A stretch of DNA of 64,000 bases from JBBQVS01 sp964250765 (GTDB lineage: Bacteria > Chloroflexota > Ktedonobacteria > Ktedonobacterales > Ktedonobacteraceae). The stretch is taken from positions 49,674-113,673 of the forward strand of contig CAXUHF010000002.1 of the NCBI GenBank assembly GCA_964250765.1, in the 5' to 3' direction. The notes under the pieces are model-generated. The model made no database searches, was not told where the DNA came from, and was given only the letters and a program-made list of their open reading frames with translations. Each line of letters begins with the position of its first letter. Position 1 is the first letter of the stretch. The translations under genes and the position numbers were made by a program. Below, in pieces: positions 43,134 to 51,543 of this stretch.

Positions 43134-43624
43134 ACATCTTCATCGCCTCTATTATACACACCACTTCGCATCGAGACTCCGGGCAAAAATCGGTCAAGAA
43201 ACGTTCTTTTCCTTGCAGGACTTGCGTTAACTTGCCTCTCGCTATTGGGTCGTAAGAGGAACGAGACCTGTGCACAACCCCAAAGCAAGACAACCAGTAC
43301 GAGAAACCAGAGCAATTGGCTAGTCGTTTCAAATCCAAGTAGCCAAAACAAGACGCCCAGCCCCGCTAAAATTCCGATGCCAACGAGTGTTCTTACCTGA
43401 CGGTTACTTTGAAGTCGAGGTCGCTGAGATGAACGAGCACGCTTACGTTGTGTAGAGGGATATCCACGAAGCGAGACCGCAACCTCTGCGCAACACCACA
43501 GCACAGCTATAACGACAAGTAGCCATAATACAAGACTTACATGTTGATATTCTAGTTCCCAAAATACTAAGCCAAGTATTCCTACAACAAGTGCGCTGAG
43601 AAGCACTATCCCCTGCCTTTTCAT
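43134..43624 (-). CDS. Duplicated four-TM membrane protein (C-terminus lost in gap)
   Basis: The visible 163 residues contain two homologous TM hairpins. The first is VFWELEYQHVSLVLWLLVVI followed by LWCCAEVAVSLR, and the second is LFWLLGFETTSQLLWFLVLV followed by LWGCAQVSFLLR. They share spacing and several identical residues, so the gene arose by internal duplication. A basic linker of about 35 residues separates them, and a basic tail enters the 100-N gap. AAAGGG precedes the ATG. No function is recognised. Confidence 0.7.
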
Positions 43625-43686
43625 GGAGATGTCCCTTTTTCTCTTCTGCTGTTTCGTTCACGCTGTCTCTCTCCACTCTACCACAT

Positions 43687-44151
43687 TTATACCTCACGCA
43701 ATGGCGAAGCTGGATCGTTCTGTAGTAGATATAGCAATCGTGCGCTTGGAGTGATGGTAGTATCGGTGGCACCGCCGAGAATGCTTGCGCGTTTATCTTC
43801 ACTAAGGTCATGCAATGGGTCCCAGCCGTATCGCTTGAGGTCTACACGTTCATCGGGCAAGAAGACGATACCCTCGTCCTCTAATAACTGGCGCATCTTG
43901 CCACGTTGTCCAAATGCCCAACTGCCCGTTAGCTCACCTTTGCTGCTCACAACGCGCTGTGCAGGTACCCCTTCAGAAGGCGATTCATTCATTATCCAGC
44001 CAATCATCCGTGCCCCCCGTGGATAGCCAAGAGCTTTGCCAATCGCACTATAGGTTGTAACACGACCAGCAGGACATGCTTTCACTAAGGCAAATGTATA
44101 TGTCATAAGGGCGGTAACACGCCCACGGAAAAGCGTTGCTTTGTCAGACAT
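43687..44151 (-). CDS. Alkyltransferase-like protein (MGMT family without the active Cys)
   Basis: The 154-residue product has the DNA-binding domain of O6-alkylguanine-DNA alkyltransferases: VKACPAGRVTTYSAIGKALG, the Arg finger in GYPRGARMIGWIMNESP, and VPAQRVVSSKGELTG. The PCHR motif of active enzymes reads PAQR here, so the acceptor Cys is missing. Such alkyltransferase-like proteins bind and flag O6-alkylguanine for nucleotide excision repair. A tail of about 50 residues (VDLKRYGWDPLHD) is specific to a bacterial branch. The gene starts 6 nt after the diheme protein stop and is probably co-transcribed. Confidence 0.85.
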   Translation of the reverse strand: MSDKATLFRGRVTALMTYTFALVKACPAGRVTTYSAIGKALGYPRGARMIGWIMNESPSEGVPAQRVVSSKGELTGSWAFGQRGKMRQLLEDEGIVFLPDERVDLKRYGWDPLHDLSEDKRASILGGATDTTITPSARLLYLLQNDPASPLREV

Positions 44152-44157
44152 AGCTTA

Positions 44158-45009
44158 CTATCCTCTTCCCAAAAACTGTTGGAGCATGTCCCATAATTCT
44201 AGCACGCTATGAAAGCCAATCACGCCTAACGCACAACAGGCTAATGTGATATGGATATACCGCCACCATTGAATAATGCGGCGTGCTACTCTTTGACGAG
44301 TGAGCGAACGATGCAGTACAGTTCTTTTAGTAAGTACTTCATAGGCTTGCTGGAAGTCGCTTTGCTCTTGTTGCATAACTTGAGGGAAAGCATCTTTGCG
44401 CACTTGTAGAAAATACTGCTTGAATACTGCTGATTTACCTGCACACAGACGTTCAAGTAACAGGTCTAGCTCGTGTATTCGCGACTCGACGGCCTGAATG
44501 ATACCGACACCATTGCTGCTTGCCTCTGTCGCAATGACACGCGCAAGCCATGTATCGAGCAAGCGTCCTCCAATACCACTGAGCACAAGTAAGAGCAGGG
44601 CATAGAGGGCAGACATACCCAAATCAGCCTCTGTAAAGGTGGAAAGCGTAAATGAGTAGGAATTGAGAATGTTTTGGTAGTTCTCATGTAAAAACGCTAT
44701 CAGAATGGCGGTAATGCCAAGCCATGTGTGCAACCATAGCCAGCCCTGCACACTTCCAGGGAGCACGCGCACAAAGCGTCGTCTGAGCGAGTAGGCTACG
44801 ACAAGCAGTACTAGCCCGAAGGCGATGATTCCAAACAGGCGAAATGGATCATTCGACGGGCCAGGATAGGGCACTGTCTTGAGTCCAGCAAGATACCAGA
44901 GGTAGACGCCGCCATAAAGAACTATTGAAAGGATAAGCCAGAACCAGGCGACACGCGTCAATGGCGTTTTCCATATTCTGCGTGTTTGTTGTTTGCTTGC
45001 TAATGACAT
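44158..45009 (-). CDS. Putative diheme cytochrome b-type membrane protein
   Basis: The 283-residue protein has five TM helices (near residues 20-42, 58-76, 90-112, 131-150, 250-272). Two of them carry His pairs separated by 13 residues: H94 and H108 in LWLHTWLGITAILIAFLH, and H253 and H267 in YIHITLACCALGVIGFH. Four such His in two helices is the bis-heme pattern of cytochrome b and related ferric-reductase-like proteins. A helical, charged cytosolic loop lies at residues 160-245. It follows the FAD/Fe-S fusion gene on the same strand, separated by a 104 bp spacer with a palindrome. Electron transfer between that protein and a partner across the membrane is inferred. Confidence 0.65.
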   Translation of the reverse strand: MSLASKQQTRRIWKTPLTRVAWFWLILSIVLYGGVYLWYLAGLKTVPYPGPSNDPFRLFGIIAFGLVLLVVAYSLRRRFVRVLPGSVQGWLWLHTWLGITAILIAFLHENYQNILNSYSFTLSTFTEADLGMSALYALLLLVLSGIGGRLLDTWLARVIATEASSNGVGIIQAVESRIHELDLLLERLCAGKSAVFKQYFLQVRKDAFPQVMQQEQSDFQQAYEVLTKRTVLHRSLTRQRVARRIIQWWRYIHITLACCALGVIGFHSVLELWDMLQQFLGRG

Positions 45010-45030
45010 AGCATTTTCTCTTTATCTACT

Positions 45031-45099
45031 GTAGGGACCGATTTATCGCGTCCTCCTAACAATCAGGATGCCAAAAGGACGTGATAAATCGGTCCCTAC
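45031..45099. repeat. Inverted repeat, GTAGGGACCGAT family
   Basis: Arms 45031-45054 and 45076-45099 are complementary over 24 bp with one mismatch. The arm GTAGGGACCGATTTATCGCG also holds a smaller self-complementary part. The same family is found at 48726-48793, so the two copies bracket the fusion gene. Confidence 0.85.
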
Positions 45100-45113
45100 A
45101 TGTGCCGTATTTA

Positions 45114-48100
45114 TTATCGTCGTAGTAATATCTCTTCGGTTGAGCCAAAGAAAGCCGTTGGTTGCACGCGAATCGCGGCTCCCGTTGGGCATGCTTCTAC
45201 ACATGCTTGATCTTTATAGCCTGCGCACAAATCGCATTTGATAGCTATCTTTTTACGCAATTCTTCGACGGCATCTCGTGGCGGTGCGAGTGGACCGGCG
45301 GCAAGGTTGCTTCCTGTAGCGAATGCGGCAACGCCGTTAAGCACGGGTAGGTTAGGACGTTTGCGTTCCTTCACAATGCCTTGTGTGAAAATAGCACGAA
45401 AGCGTTGCCAGGAAGATTGTTCAGCATTGGTATTACCCTCGTCTGCATCCACAATTGAGATTGCACCATAAGGGCAACGTTCCGCGCAGATACCACACCC
45501 GATACAGCTTTCAGTGATGTAGACCTCTCCATCGGGTAGTCGTGCGATTCCTGCACGACTACACAAAAGGCATACCGGGTCCTGACATTGACGACAAGCT
45601 GTGGCGATACTGATATTGCCAATCACCATGCCCTTGCGATTCATGCGCGAATGTCCATGTCGCCGTTCGCACGCTTCTTCGCACTCGTTACAGTGAATGC
45701 ACTTGTCCAGGTCTATCAGCAACACCTCGGTTCCTTCGACCACACCATCATTCACAAGTGCATGAAGTCCTTGCGCGCGTACGCTTTCTGATTGTGGCAG
45801 TACAGGCACGAGATGCTTGAGCGAGTCTTTTGTCAGGATATCCGTTTGGAGTATAGCCGTACTCGTGACGTAATCGCGTAGCCGTAAGGCAAAACGCTGT
45901 TTAACTTCTGGGTAACGCTGAAAAATTACTTGTACCGCTTGATGAGGTACCTCGGCTACACGTGTGCGATTGATAGACGTAACGGTTACGGCGCGTCCAT
46001 CGCCTAGTAAGTCGAGTCCACCCGCGAAATAATCGCCACCCTGCCGATAGGCAATAACGCGTTCATTCGAGTTGTTATTGTCACGCCCCTCTTGTACACG
46101 TCGTGCCACTTTGACAAAGCCTTCGAGCAGAATATGCAGTGTTTCGCGTGCTGGACGCCCACTGTGCTCTTCTGTGAAAAGATGCGCGTTGCGTTCATAG
46201 TGCTGTATGCGCGATTGCGCAAAGAGGTACTGCATATCGGCGTCAGAGATACCTTGAAAGAGTGCCATCTGCTTTAAAATTGCGAGCGTGGAATGTCCGC
46301 GATTTACCTGCTCAAACCGTGAACGGACTCCTGGTACCAATTCCATCAGGCGTTGTATTGCCTGCTCAGGAATACGCAGGAGTAGTGTTGGAACTGGAGC
46401 ACTCGCTGTTGTCGCGTATTGTTGTCCCGTCAGCATTCCGTATTCCCCGATGCATTCGCCCTGTGAATGTAGGGCTACAAGTAGTAGTTGCCCCTCTGCA
46501 TCTGTCATAGATTGCTCAATATTACCTTCAAGAATACAGTAGAGGTCACGTCCATACTCGCCCTCTCGAAAGACGTATTCTCCTGGTCTAACTATATGAA
46601 GATGTGAAGATGCGAGCAGGTGCAAGAGATAGTTGTCCGGCACTAGAGTGTCGTTAGTGAAGACACGCTGGGCGCGCAGTCGGGCCAGAAGCAGGGGCAG
46701 CGTCCAACCTGCCGGTACAATGTGCGTAAGAGAGTCTGGCTCAGGACGCTCTTGCCATGATGGACCGAGACGCTGTTTGAGTGAGAGCATGAGCAGGTCA
46801 CGGTGGTTATCAACCGGACATACGGGTACGCATGAGCCACACATAACGCATTCATGAGTGAAGCGCGCTACATGCGGCGCGACACTGGATGTAGCAGTGG
46901 CGGAATTGAGGTCAGCGATACTTACTTGTGAAGATAGTGGTACGGGGCAAACGCGCATACAGCGATCACAACCAATGCACATGTCAAGCTCGAACTGTAC
47001 CCGCTCCTTCGCCAGCGTTTGTATATCGGTACGATGCGTCATTCCTGCTACATGCAGTGTTTGCGCATAGTATGTATCTACTGTCGCCTTTCGTGTCTCA
47101 AATCGAAATTGGATATCTCCAAACCGTAGTATATCCTTTGATTGTAACGAATGAACATTCTTCCCTGTAAGCCGTACATCATTGAGAAATGTCCCATTAG
47201 AGCTTGCCATATCACGCACTACATAGTGCCCATTATGTGCTTGTAGGATTTCTGCATGTTGACGTGACACGGAGCGATGGTGAATATTTACTGTTGCGTC
47301 TGGAGTACGACCTATTATAATGCGCTGGTTTCCATCATCAAAGGTAAGGCGTGTCTCGACAAGTTCAACCGCGATCTCTGGATGTGGAATAGGCACCAGT
47401 AGGGCATCCACTTCTTGTTGCGCATCAAGGTATTCGTCAAGCGAGAAGTCATCGGCGAAGAGACGATGGAGTACTGGAGCAAGGCTTATATGTTGCTCAA
47501 TCGCACGCTTAAAGGCGAGTGCGTTCTTGCGTTCCCCTAGGAACAGTAGACCTACAGGAATACCATGATGTAAGAGTATCTTACGATAACTGCGCGGTCC
47601 TGGTGGAGCGATAATCTCTTGAAAGCGAGGCCCATGTGGAGGTTGTGTGGTAACACCAATTGAGACAAAATCAAGTCCACATAAGAACGTCGCATTGTAG
47701 AAAGCCTCAGTTGAGCCTAGTGGTTGTTCTTTATGAAGCATCGCATACGCGGCGGTTTGTGCCTGCTGAATAGCTGGATACCATTGACCGATAACACGAG
47801 TTTTGCCGGTTAGTGCGTCAGTCGTTTCGATGACATCGCCCGCAGCGTAGATATCGGGCATACTTGTGTGCATCGCCGTATCAACCTTGATACCATAGTC
47901 ACAGACAACACCACTTTGGCGCACGAAGTCTATATTGGGCTGAATACCGATTGCAATTAATACGATGCCACATGGAATGTGTTTTCCATGCGTCGTAACT
48001 ACCTGTTGCACCTGTCCATTCTTCCCTAGAATTTCGGCAATCTCTTCATCCGTTTGGACATCAATACCTAGACGACGCTCTTCTTGCAACACCATGTCGG

Positions 48101-48665
48101 ATGCTGTCGAGTCTAAGACATCAGACCAGAGCGTTTCGTGGCGCAACAGGTGCGTTACTTCGTAGCCCTGATGCGCTAACGTCTCCGCGCTCTCAAGCGC
48201 AAGTGTGCCACTACCGCATACAACAATGTGTTGTGTCGTCTGCAAACGCTGCACAACCTGCTGGTAGTCGGCAATGGTGCGAAGTGTGCTGACTCCTGCT
48301 AATGCAATACCTGGACAGGCAAGTTGATGCGCTTGTGCTCCATGTGCAAGAAGCAGTTTGGAATAGTCAATGTATTGCCCATTATTCAGTTGGACTTTAT
48401 GTTGTATTGGGTGTATCGCTACGACGCGTCCCGCCACAAAGCGGATACGCTGCTGCTTATAAAATGTGGATGGACGTGCCCACAATTTTTCCTCTGGTAC
48501 GTGCCCACCAAGATAATCTTTCAAGGCAGGACGATAGTACACCGGAAACGGTTCATCAGCGATGATGGTAATCAAACACGTAGCATCTTCGGTACGCAGG
48601 GTTTCGGCAGCCGTCACGCCAGCAATCCCATTTCCAATAATTACATACTCTGACTGCTTCCCCAA
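45114..48665 (-). CDS. FAD oxidoreductase - FHA - Fe-S - double cNMP-binding - four-cluster ferredoxin fusion
   Basis: TTG at 48665 is taken as start: AGGAG lies 7 nt upstream and the FAD fold begins at once; a longer frame would run through a palindromic repeat. Domains of the 1183 residues in order: pyridine-nucleotide FAD oxidoreductase, 1-400 (EYVIIGNGIAGVTAAETL, IVVCGSGTLALESAE, IYAAGDV); FHA, 447-525 (SVSRQHAE, SSNGTFLND); two 4-Cys Fe-S motifs (C563/566/569/573, C606/609/612/616); two cNMP-binding folds (about 675-785 and 800-930); and a DmsB/CooF-like set of four 4-Cys motifs (C989-999, C1024-1035, C1054-1064, C1144-1159). No TM helix. The first cNMP fold lacks the Arg that binds cAMP phosphate. 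It likely moves electrons from NAD(P)H to a membrane partner under phospho- and nucleotide control; this role is inferred. Confidence 0.85.
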   Translation of the reverse strand: MGKQSEYVIIGNGIAGVTAAETLRTEDATCLITIIADEPFPVYYRPALKDYLGGHVPEEKLWARPSTFYKQQRIRFVAGRVVAIHPIQHKVQLNNGQYIDYSKLLLAHGAQAHQLACPGIALAGVSTLRTIADYQQVVQRLQTTQHIVVCGSGTLALESAETLAHQGYEVTHLLRHETLWSDVLDSTASDMVLQEERRLGIDVQTDEEIAEILGKNGQVQQVVTTHGKHIPCGIVLIAIGIQPNIDFVRQSGVVCDYGIKVDTAMHTSMPDIYAAGDVIETTDALTGKTRVIGQWYPAIQQAQTAAYAMLHKEQPLGSTEAFYNATFLCGLDFVSIGVTTQPPHGPRFQEIIAPPGPRSYRKILLHHGIPVGLLFLGERKNALAFKRAIEQHISLAPVLHRLFADDFSLDEYLDAQQEVDALLVPIPHPEIAVELVETRLTFDDGNQRIIIGRTPDATVNIHHRSVSRQHAEILQAHNGHYVVRDMASSNGTFLNDVRLTGKNVHSLQSKDILRFGDIQFRFETRKATVDTYYAQTLHVAGMTHRTDIQTLAKERVQFELDMCIGCDRCMRVCPVPLSSQVSIADLNSATATSSVAPHVARFTHECVMCGSCVPVCPVDNHRDLLMLSLKQRLGPSWQERPEPDSLTHIVPAGWTLPLLLARLRAQRVFTNDTLVPDNYLLHLLASSHLHIVRPGEYVFREGEYGRDLYCILEGNIEQSMTDAEGQLLLVALHSQGECIGEYGMLTGQQYATTASAPVPTLLLRIPEQAIQRLMELVPGVRSRFEQVNRGHSTLAILKQMALFQGISDADMQYLFAQSRIQHYERNAHLFTEEHSGRPARETLHILLEGFVKVARRVQEGRDNNNSNERVIAYRQGGDYFAGGLDLLGDGRAVTVTSINRTRVAEVPHQAVQVIFQRYPEVKQRFALRLRDYVTSTAILQTDILTKDSLKHLVPVLPQSESVRAQGLHALVNDGVVEGTEVLLIDLDKCIHCNECEEACERRHGHSRMNRKGMVIGNISIATACRQCQDPVCLLCSRAGIARLPDGEVYITESCIGCGICAERCPYGAISIVDADEGNTNAEQSSWQRFRAIFTQGIVKERKRPNLPVLNGVAAFATGSNLAAGPLAPPRDAVEELRKKIAIKCDLCAGYKDQACVEACPTGAAIRVQPTAFFGSTEEILLRR

Positions 48666-48725
48666 CGAAAGACTCCTTTTCGACAATAACTTATTATGCA
48701 AGTTAAAAACTATATCTGATTGGTT

Positions 48726-48793
48726 GTAGGGACCGATGTATCGCGTCCTCATAGCAATCAACTGGCGACAAGGACGCGATACATCGGTCCCTA
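48726..48793. repeat. Inverted repeat, GTAGGGACCGAT family, upstream of the fusion gene
   Basis: Arms 48726-48749 and 48771-48793 are complementary over 23 bp. The sequence matches the repeat at 45031-45099 at most positions. A downstream reading frame is open through it, but the fusion protein starts after it. Confidence 0.85.
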
Positions 48794-48931
48794 TATATAG
48801 TATGCACAGAAGTCTATATACATGAGATGAGAAATACATGAAAGTAGGACAATAATGCTATAACACAGCACGTACAGGTTACGGTGTAAGAGGCATCCCC
48901 TCCCACAAGTCCTATCTCATGCATAATAAAA

Positions 48932-48960
48932 TTGACGCATTATGATATACCCGATACACT
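48932..48960 (+). promoter_or_regulatory. Possible sigma-70 promoter of the pseudokinase-Rieske gene
   Basis: TTGACG (48932-48937) and TACACT (48955-48960) are 17 bp apart. The start codon lies about 90 nt downstream. The divergent fusion gene starts at 48665, so the 385 bp between them can hold shared control. Confidence 0.4.
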
Positions 48961-49050
48961 ATAGCTCAAGAGAAGAACATAAAAATGCAAACTATTGCAA
49001 TTAAAAATAGATTAAAAATGTGTATATCGGAAAGAGTCTAGGGGGTACTC

Positions 49051-50937
49051 ATGTCATCACTACTAACGACGGTTTCGTTAACGGGGCAGAACGTCGGACC
49101 ATATCAAATATTGCGTCCTCTTGGACATGGTGTATTAAATGCTGTGTATGAAGCACGCCATGAGAGCACACAACAAGTATGCATCTTGACCCTATTTCTA
49201 GTCCCTGAATCCTTTCCAGCGCAGACACGTCAACGCTTTTTGGCACGTTTTGCACGCGAGAGTACCATGCTGGTGAAACTACAGCATCCCTATATTCTTC
49301 CCGTACAAGATGTGGGCGAGTATGCAGGCAATCCTTATCTGGTAAATCCTAACGTCAAAGGGAGTTCAGTTGCGAAGTTGCTCAAGCAAAAGGGGCGTCT
49401 TACGCCCAAACAAACGTTAGAGTTGCTCAAACGAATAGCAGATAGTATTGACTATGCACACAGTAATGGTGTTTTGCATGGTACATTGAGTCCTGCTAAT
49501 ATCCTGCTGAATGATACTGTACAGATCGCCGGTTTTGGACTTATGAACATGCTCACAGTGCGTGGTCTTGAGGATGCTACGCAATATCCGCAACCTGCTT
49601 CCCGCAGTATCGTGGGTACTGCACTTGGTACGCAGGGATATATCGCGCCTGAGATTACACAGGAGAAATCATTTGACGGGCGCATAGATATCTACGCTCT
49701 TGGTATACTCTTGCTGGAACTCTTGTACGGCTCATCCCCTTTTAACGGAACACATAGTTCTATAACACACTCTATAGAGGCTCCGCGTCTCTCCACACTA
49801 TGCCCTGAACTCCCTGCAAGCCTTGACGCCGTTATTCAGCAAGCAGTGAATCCTGATCCAGCGCAACGTATCCAGTCAGTAGGAGCACTTGCAACGCTAT
49901 TTGCGCAAGCACTTAACGCTCAGCAAGCTACGGCACCACAACCTGTCGTTGTGACACAAAAGGTAGTTCCCGATCTACAAATTACGCTTCCAAACGCGGT
50001 CGATTGGTTTGTCAAAGAGGATACTCCTACAGGCAAGTGGCAACTCATCCCACCTGTCACAGCACATACGGCAGCGATACGTCCGACGAATGCGCAAGAA
50101 GAGAAGCAGATAGAGAATAAAAGCACACAAGCCGATGATATGCAATCTATCGACCCTTTTGTTTGGTGGTCGAGCATGACAGCATCACAGGTCGCGGCTC
50201 AGCCTGGTACATTTGCGAAGACAACAACACCGCGTATCTCGACATCAAAAAAGCGTGTTGTGGCACAAAAGCAGGGTCGCAGACGGGTGGTAGCTATGCT
50301 TGCTGGCGGAGGCGTTGTGGCACTTGGTGCGCTTGGCTTTGGTGGTGTAACGCTTGCGCATGTATTACAACAACATCCGCAAAGTGCGACGACAAATACC
50401 GCACAACAGTCTATCGCAACGACCGCTCCAACTTCAGTCCCGACGCAAAGTACGGGAGGTGTGGCACAGACAAAGCCCACTGCGCCAGCGAAGCCGAAGC
50501 CCGTTGCGAAGCCAACACAAACGACACAAGCGACACCTACTACTGGTACTACCACTCAACCAACTACCCAGCCAACAGCGCAACCAACACAACCGCCTAA
50601 ACCTACTGCTACACCGCCACCACAACACACTGGAACCGTGATTGGTTCCACCAGCATGGGTACTGACTCGTCACAGAACTTCACCAATCCCACAAATGGC
50701 TCTGGTAGTATTCTTATCCATCTCCCGAATGGAAACTTTGTCGCGTATAACAAGGCGTGTACGCATGAAGGCGTGGCTGTCTACTATGACGCTGGCTCAC
50801 AAAAGCTGAAATGTCCTCGACATGGTGCCATCTTTGATCCAGCGAATGGAGGTAGCCCTGTATCTGGCCCTAATAATGGTCCGCTACAAAACATCGCTAT
50901 TCGTGTCAATAGTGATGGGACGATTACAACAGGTTAA
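49051..50937 (+). CDS. Pseudokinase fused through a TM/Tat-like segment to an extracytoplasmic Rieske domain
   Basis: Residues 18-275 of the 628-residue product keep the kinase fold (YQILRPLGHGVLNAVYEARH, IDIYALGILLLELLYG) but lack every catalytic residue. The Lys site reads VCILTLF, HRD reads HGT (143-145), and DFG reads GFG (161-163). After a linker come R410-R411-R412 and a hydrophobic helix at 414-437 (VVAMLAGGGVVALGALGF), which resembles a Tat signal-anchor. A Thr/Pro-rich spacer (450-530) leads to a Rieske domain (535-628) with C570-T-H572 and C588-P-R-H591, the ligands of a [2Fe-2S] cluster. Rieske proteins are often exported folded by Tat, which fits an outer location. It is divergent from the fusion gene at 45114 and probably its partner. 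Confidence 0.88.
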   Translation: MSSLLTTVSLTGQNVGPYQILRPLGHGVLNAVYEARHESTQQVCILTLFLVPESFPAQTRQRFLARFARESTMLVKLQHPYILPVQDVGEYAGNPYLVNPNVKGSSVAKLLKQKGRLTPKQTLELLKRIADSIDYAHSNGVLHGTLSPANILLNDTVQIAGFGLMNMLTVRGLEDATQYPQPASRSIVGTALGTQGYIAPEITQEKSFDGRIDIYALGILLLELLYGSSPFNGTHSSITHSIEAPRLSTLCPELPASLDAVIQQAVNPDPAQRIQSVGALATLFAQALNAQQATAPQPVVVTQKVVPDLQITLPNAVDWFVKEDTPTGKWQLIPPVTAHTAAIRPTNAQEEKQIENKSTQADDMQSIDPFVWWSSMTASQVAAQPGTFAKTTTPRISTSKKRVVAQKQGRRRVVAMLAGGGVVALGALGFGGVTLAHVLQQHPQSATTNTAQQSIATTAPTSVPTQSTGGVAQTKPTAPAKPKPVAKPTQTTQATPTTGTTTQPTTQPTAQPTQPPKPTATPPPQHTGTVIGSTSMGTDSSQNFTNPTNGSGSILIHLPNGNFVAYNKACTHEGVAVYYDAGSQKLKCPRHGAIFDPANGGSPVSGPNNGPLQNIAIRVNSDGTITTG

Positions 50938-51019
50938 ACAGAATTTGTGAAGCTCTCGCTTGGTCTGATAAACTAGTAGCACAGAGAGCTACTCACAGCA
51001 GAAAGAGGGGCATGAGATC

Positions 51020-51475
51020 ATGGAGTATTCACAAGAAGAGCTTATCGAAAATATGAATAGTAACCGCGCAGAGTCGATCTGGAACATTCTTAACATTAAA
51101 CTGGTGGAGGCGCAAAAGGATCGTGTGGTAGCGACAATGCCAATCGGACCCCAACATCGGCAACAGGTGGGCTATTTACATGGTGGTGTTTCCGTGGTAC
51201 TTGCGGAGTCGCTCGCCTCGCTTGGCAGCGTATTGAACATTGATGCGAACAAGCAAATGGCTTTCGGCTTAGAGATCAACGCCAACCACTTACGCCCAAA
51301 ACGTGAAGGCACGCTAACCGGAACTGCCACGCCCATCAACCGTGGACGTACTACCCATGTCTGGGATATTAGAATTACCGATGAGCAAGACAAATTGGTT
51401 TGCATTTCGCGCTGCACCGTTGCCATTGTAGACCGTCCGCCCGACAACGGTAACCCGCTTGTCAAGCTAACATAG
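51020..51475 (+). CDS. PaaI-family hotdog-fold thioesterase
   Basis: The 151-residue protein has the hotdog fold with the PaaI signature QVGYLHGGVSVVLAESLASL (near residue 52), where the HGG loop and a following Glu form the active site, and the strand block LEINANHLRPKREGTLTGTA, then VWDIRITDEQDKLVCISRCT. The family hydrolyses acyl-CoA thioesters such as hydroxyphenylacetyl-CoA, or 1,4-dihydroxy-2-naphthoyl-CoA in the menaquinone pathway. The latter would fit the redox genes upstream but is not shown by sequence. GAGGGG precedes the start. Confidence 0.88.
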   Translation: MEYSQEELIENMNSNRAESIWNILNIKLVEAQKDRVVATMPIGPQHRQQVGYLHGGVSVVLAESLASLGSVLNIDANKQMAFGLEINANHLRPKREGTLTGTATPINRGRTTHVWDIRITDEQDKLVCISRCTVAIVDRPPDNGNPLVKLT

Positions 51476-51543
51476 AGCGTTGAGTGAGAGCAGTAGCGTG
51501 AGTAGGACGACCACATGTCACCCTACTCATTATGTATGGATAT

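Noticed and set aside
43134..43400. Continuation of the WD40 kinase frame after the gap
   Set aside because: The sequence after the gap in that frame is antisense to the duplicated membrane protein and has no WD40 pattern.
48666..48839. N-terminal extension of the redox fusion protein
   Set aside because: The extra 58 codons run through an inverted repeat; TTG at 48665 has a strong ribosome site and starts the FAD fold.
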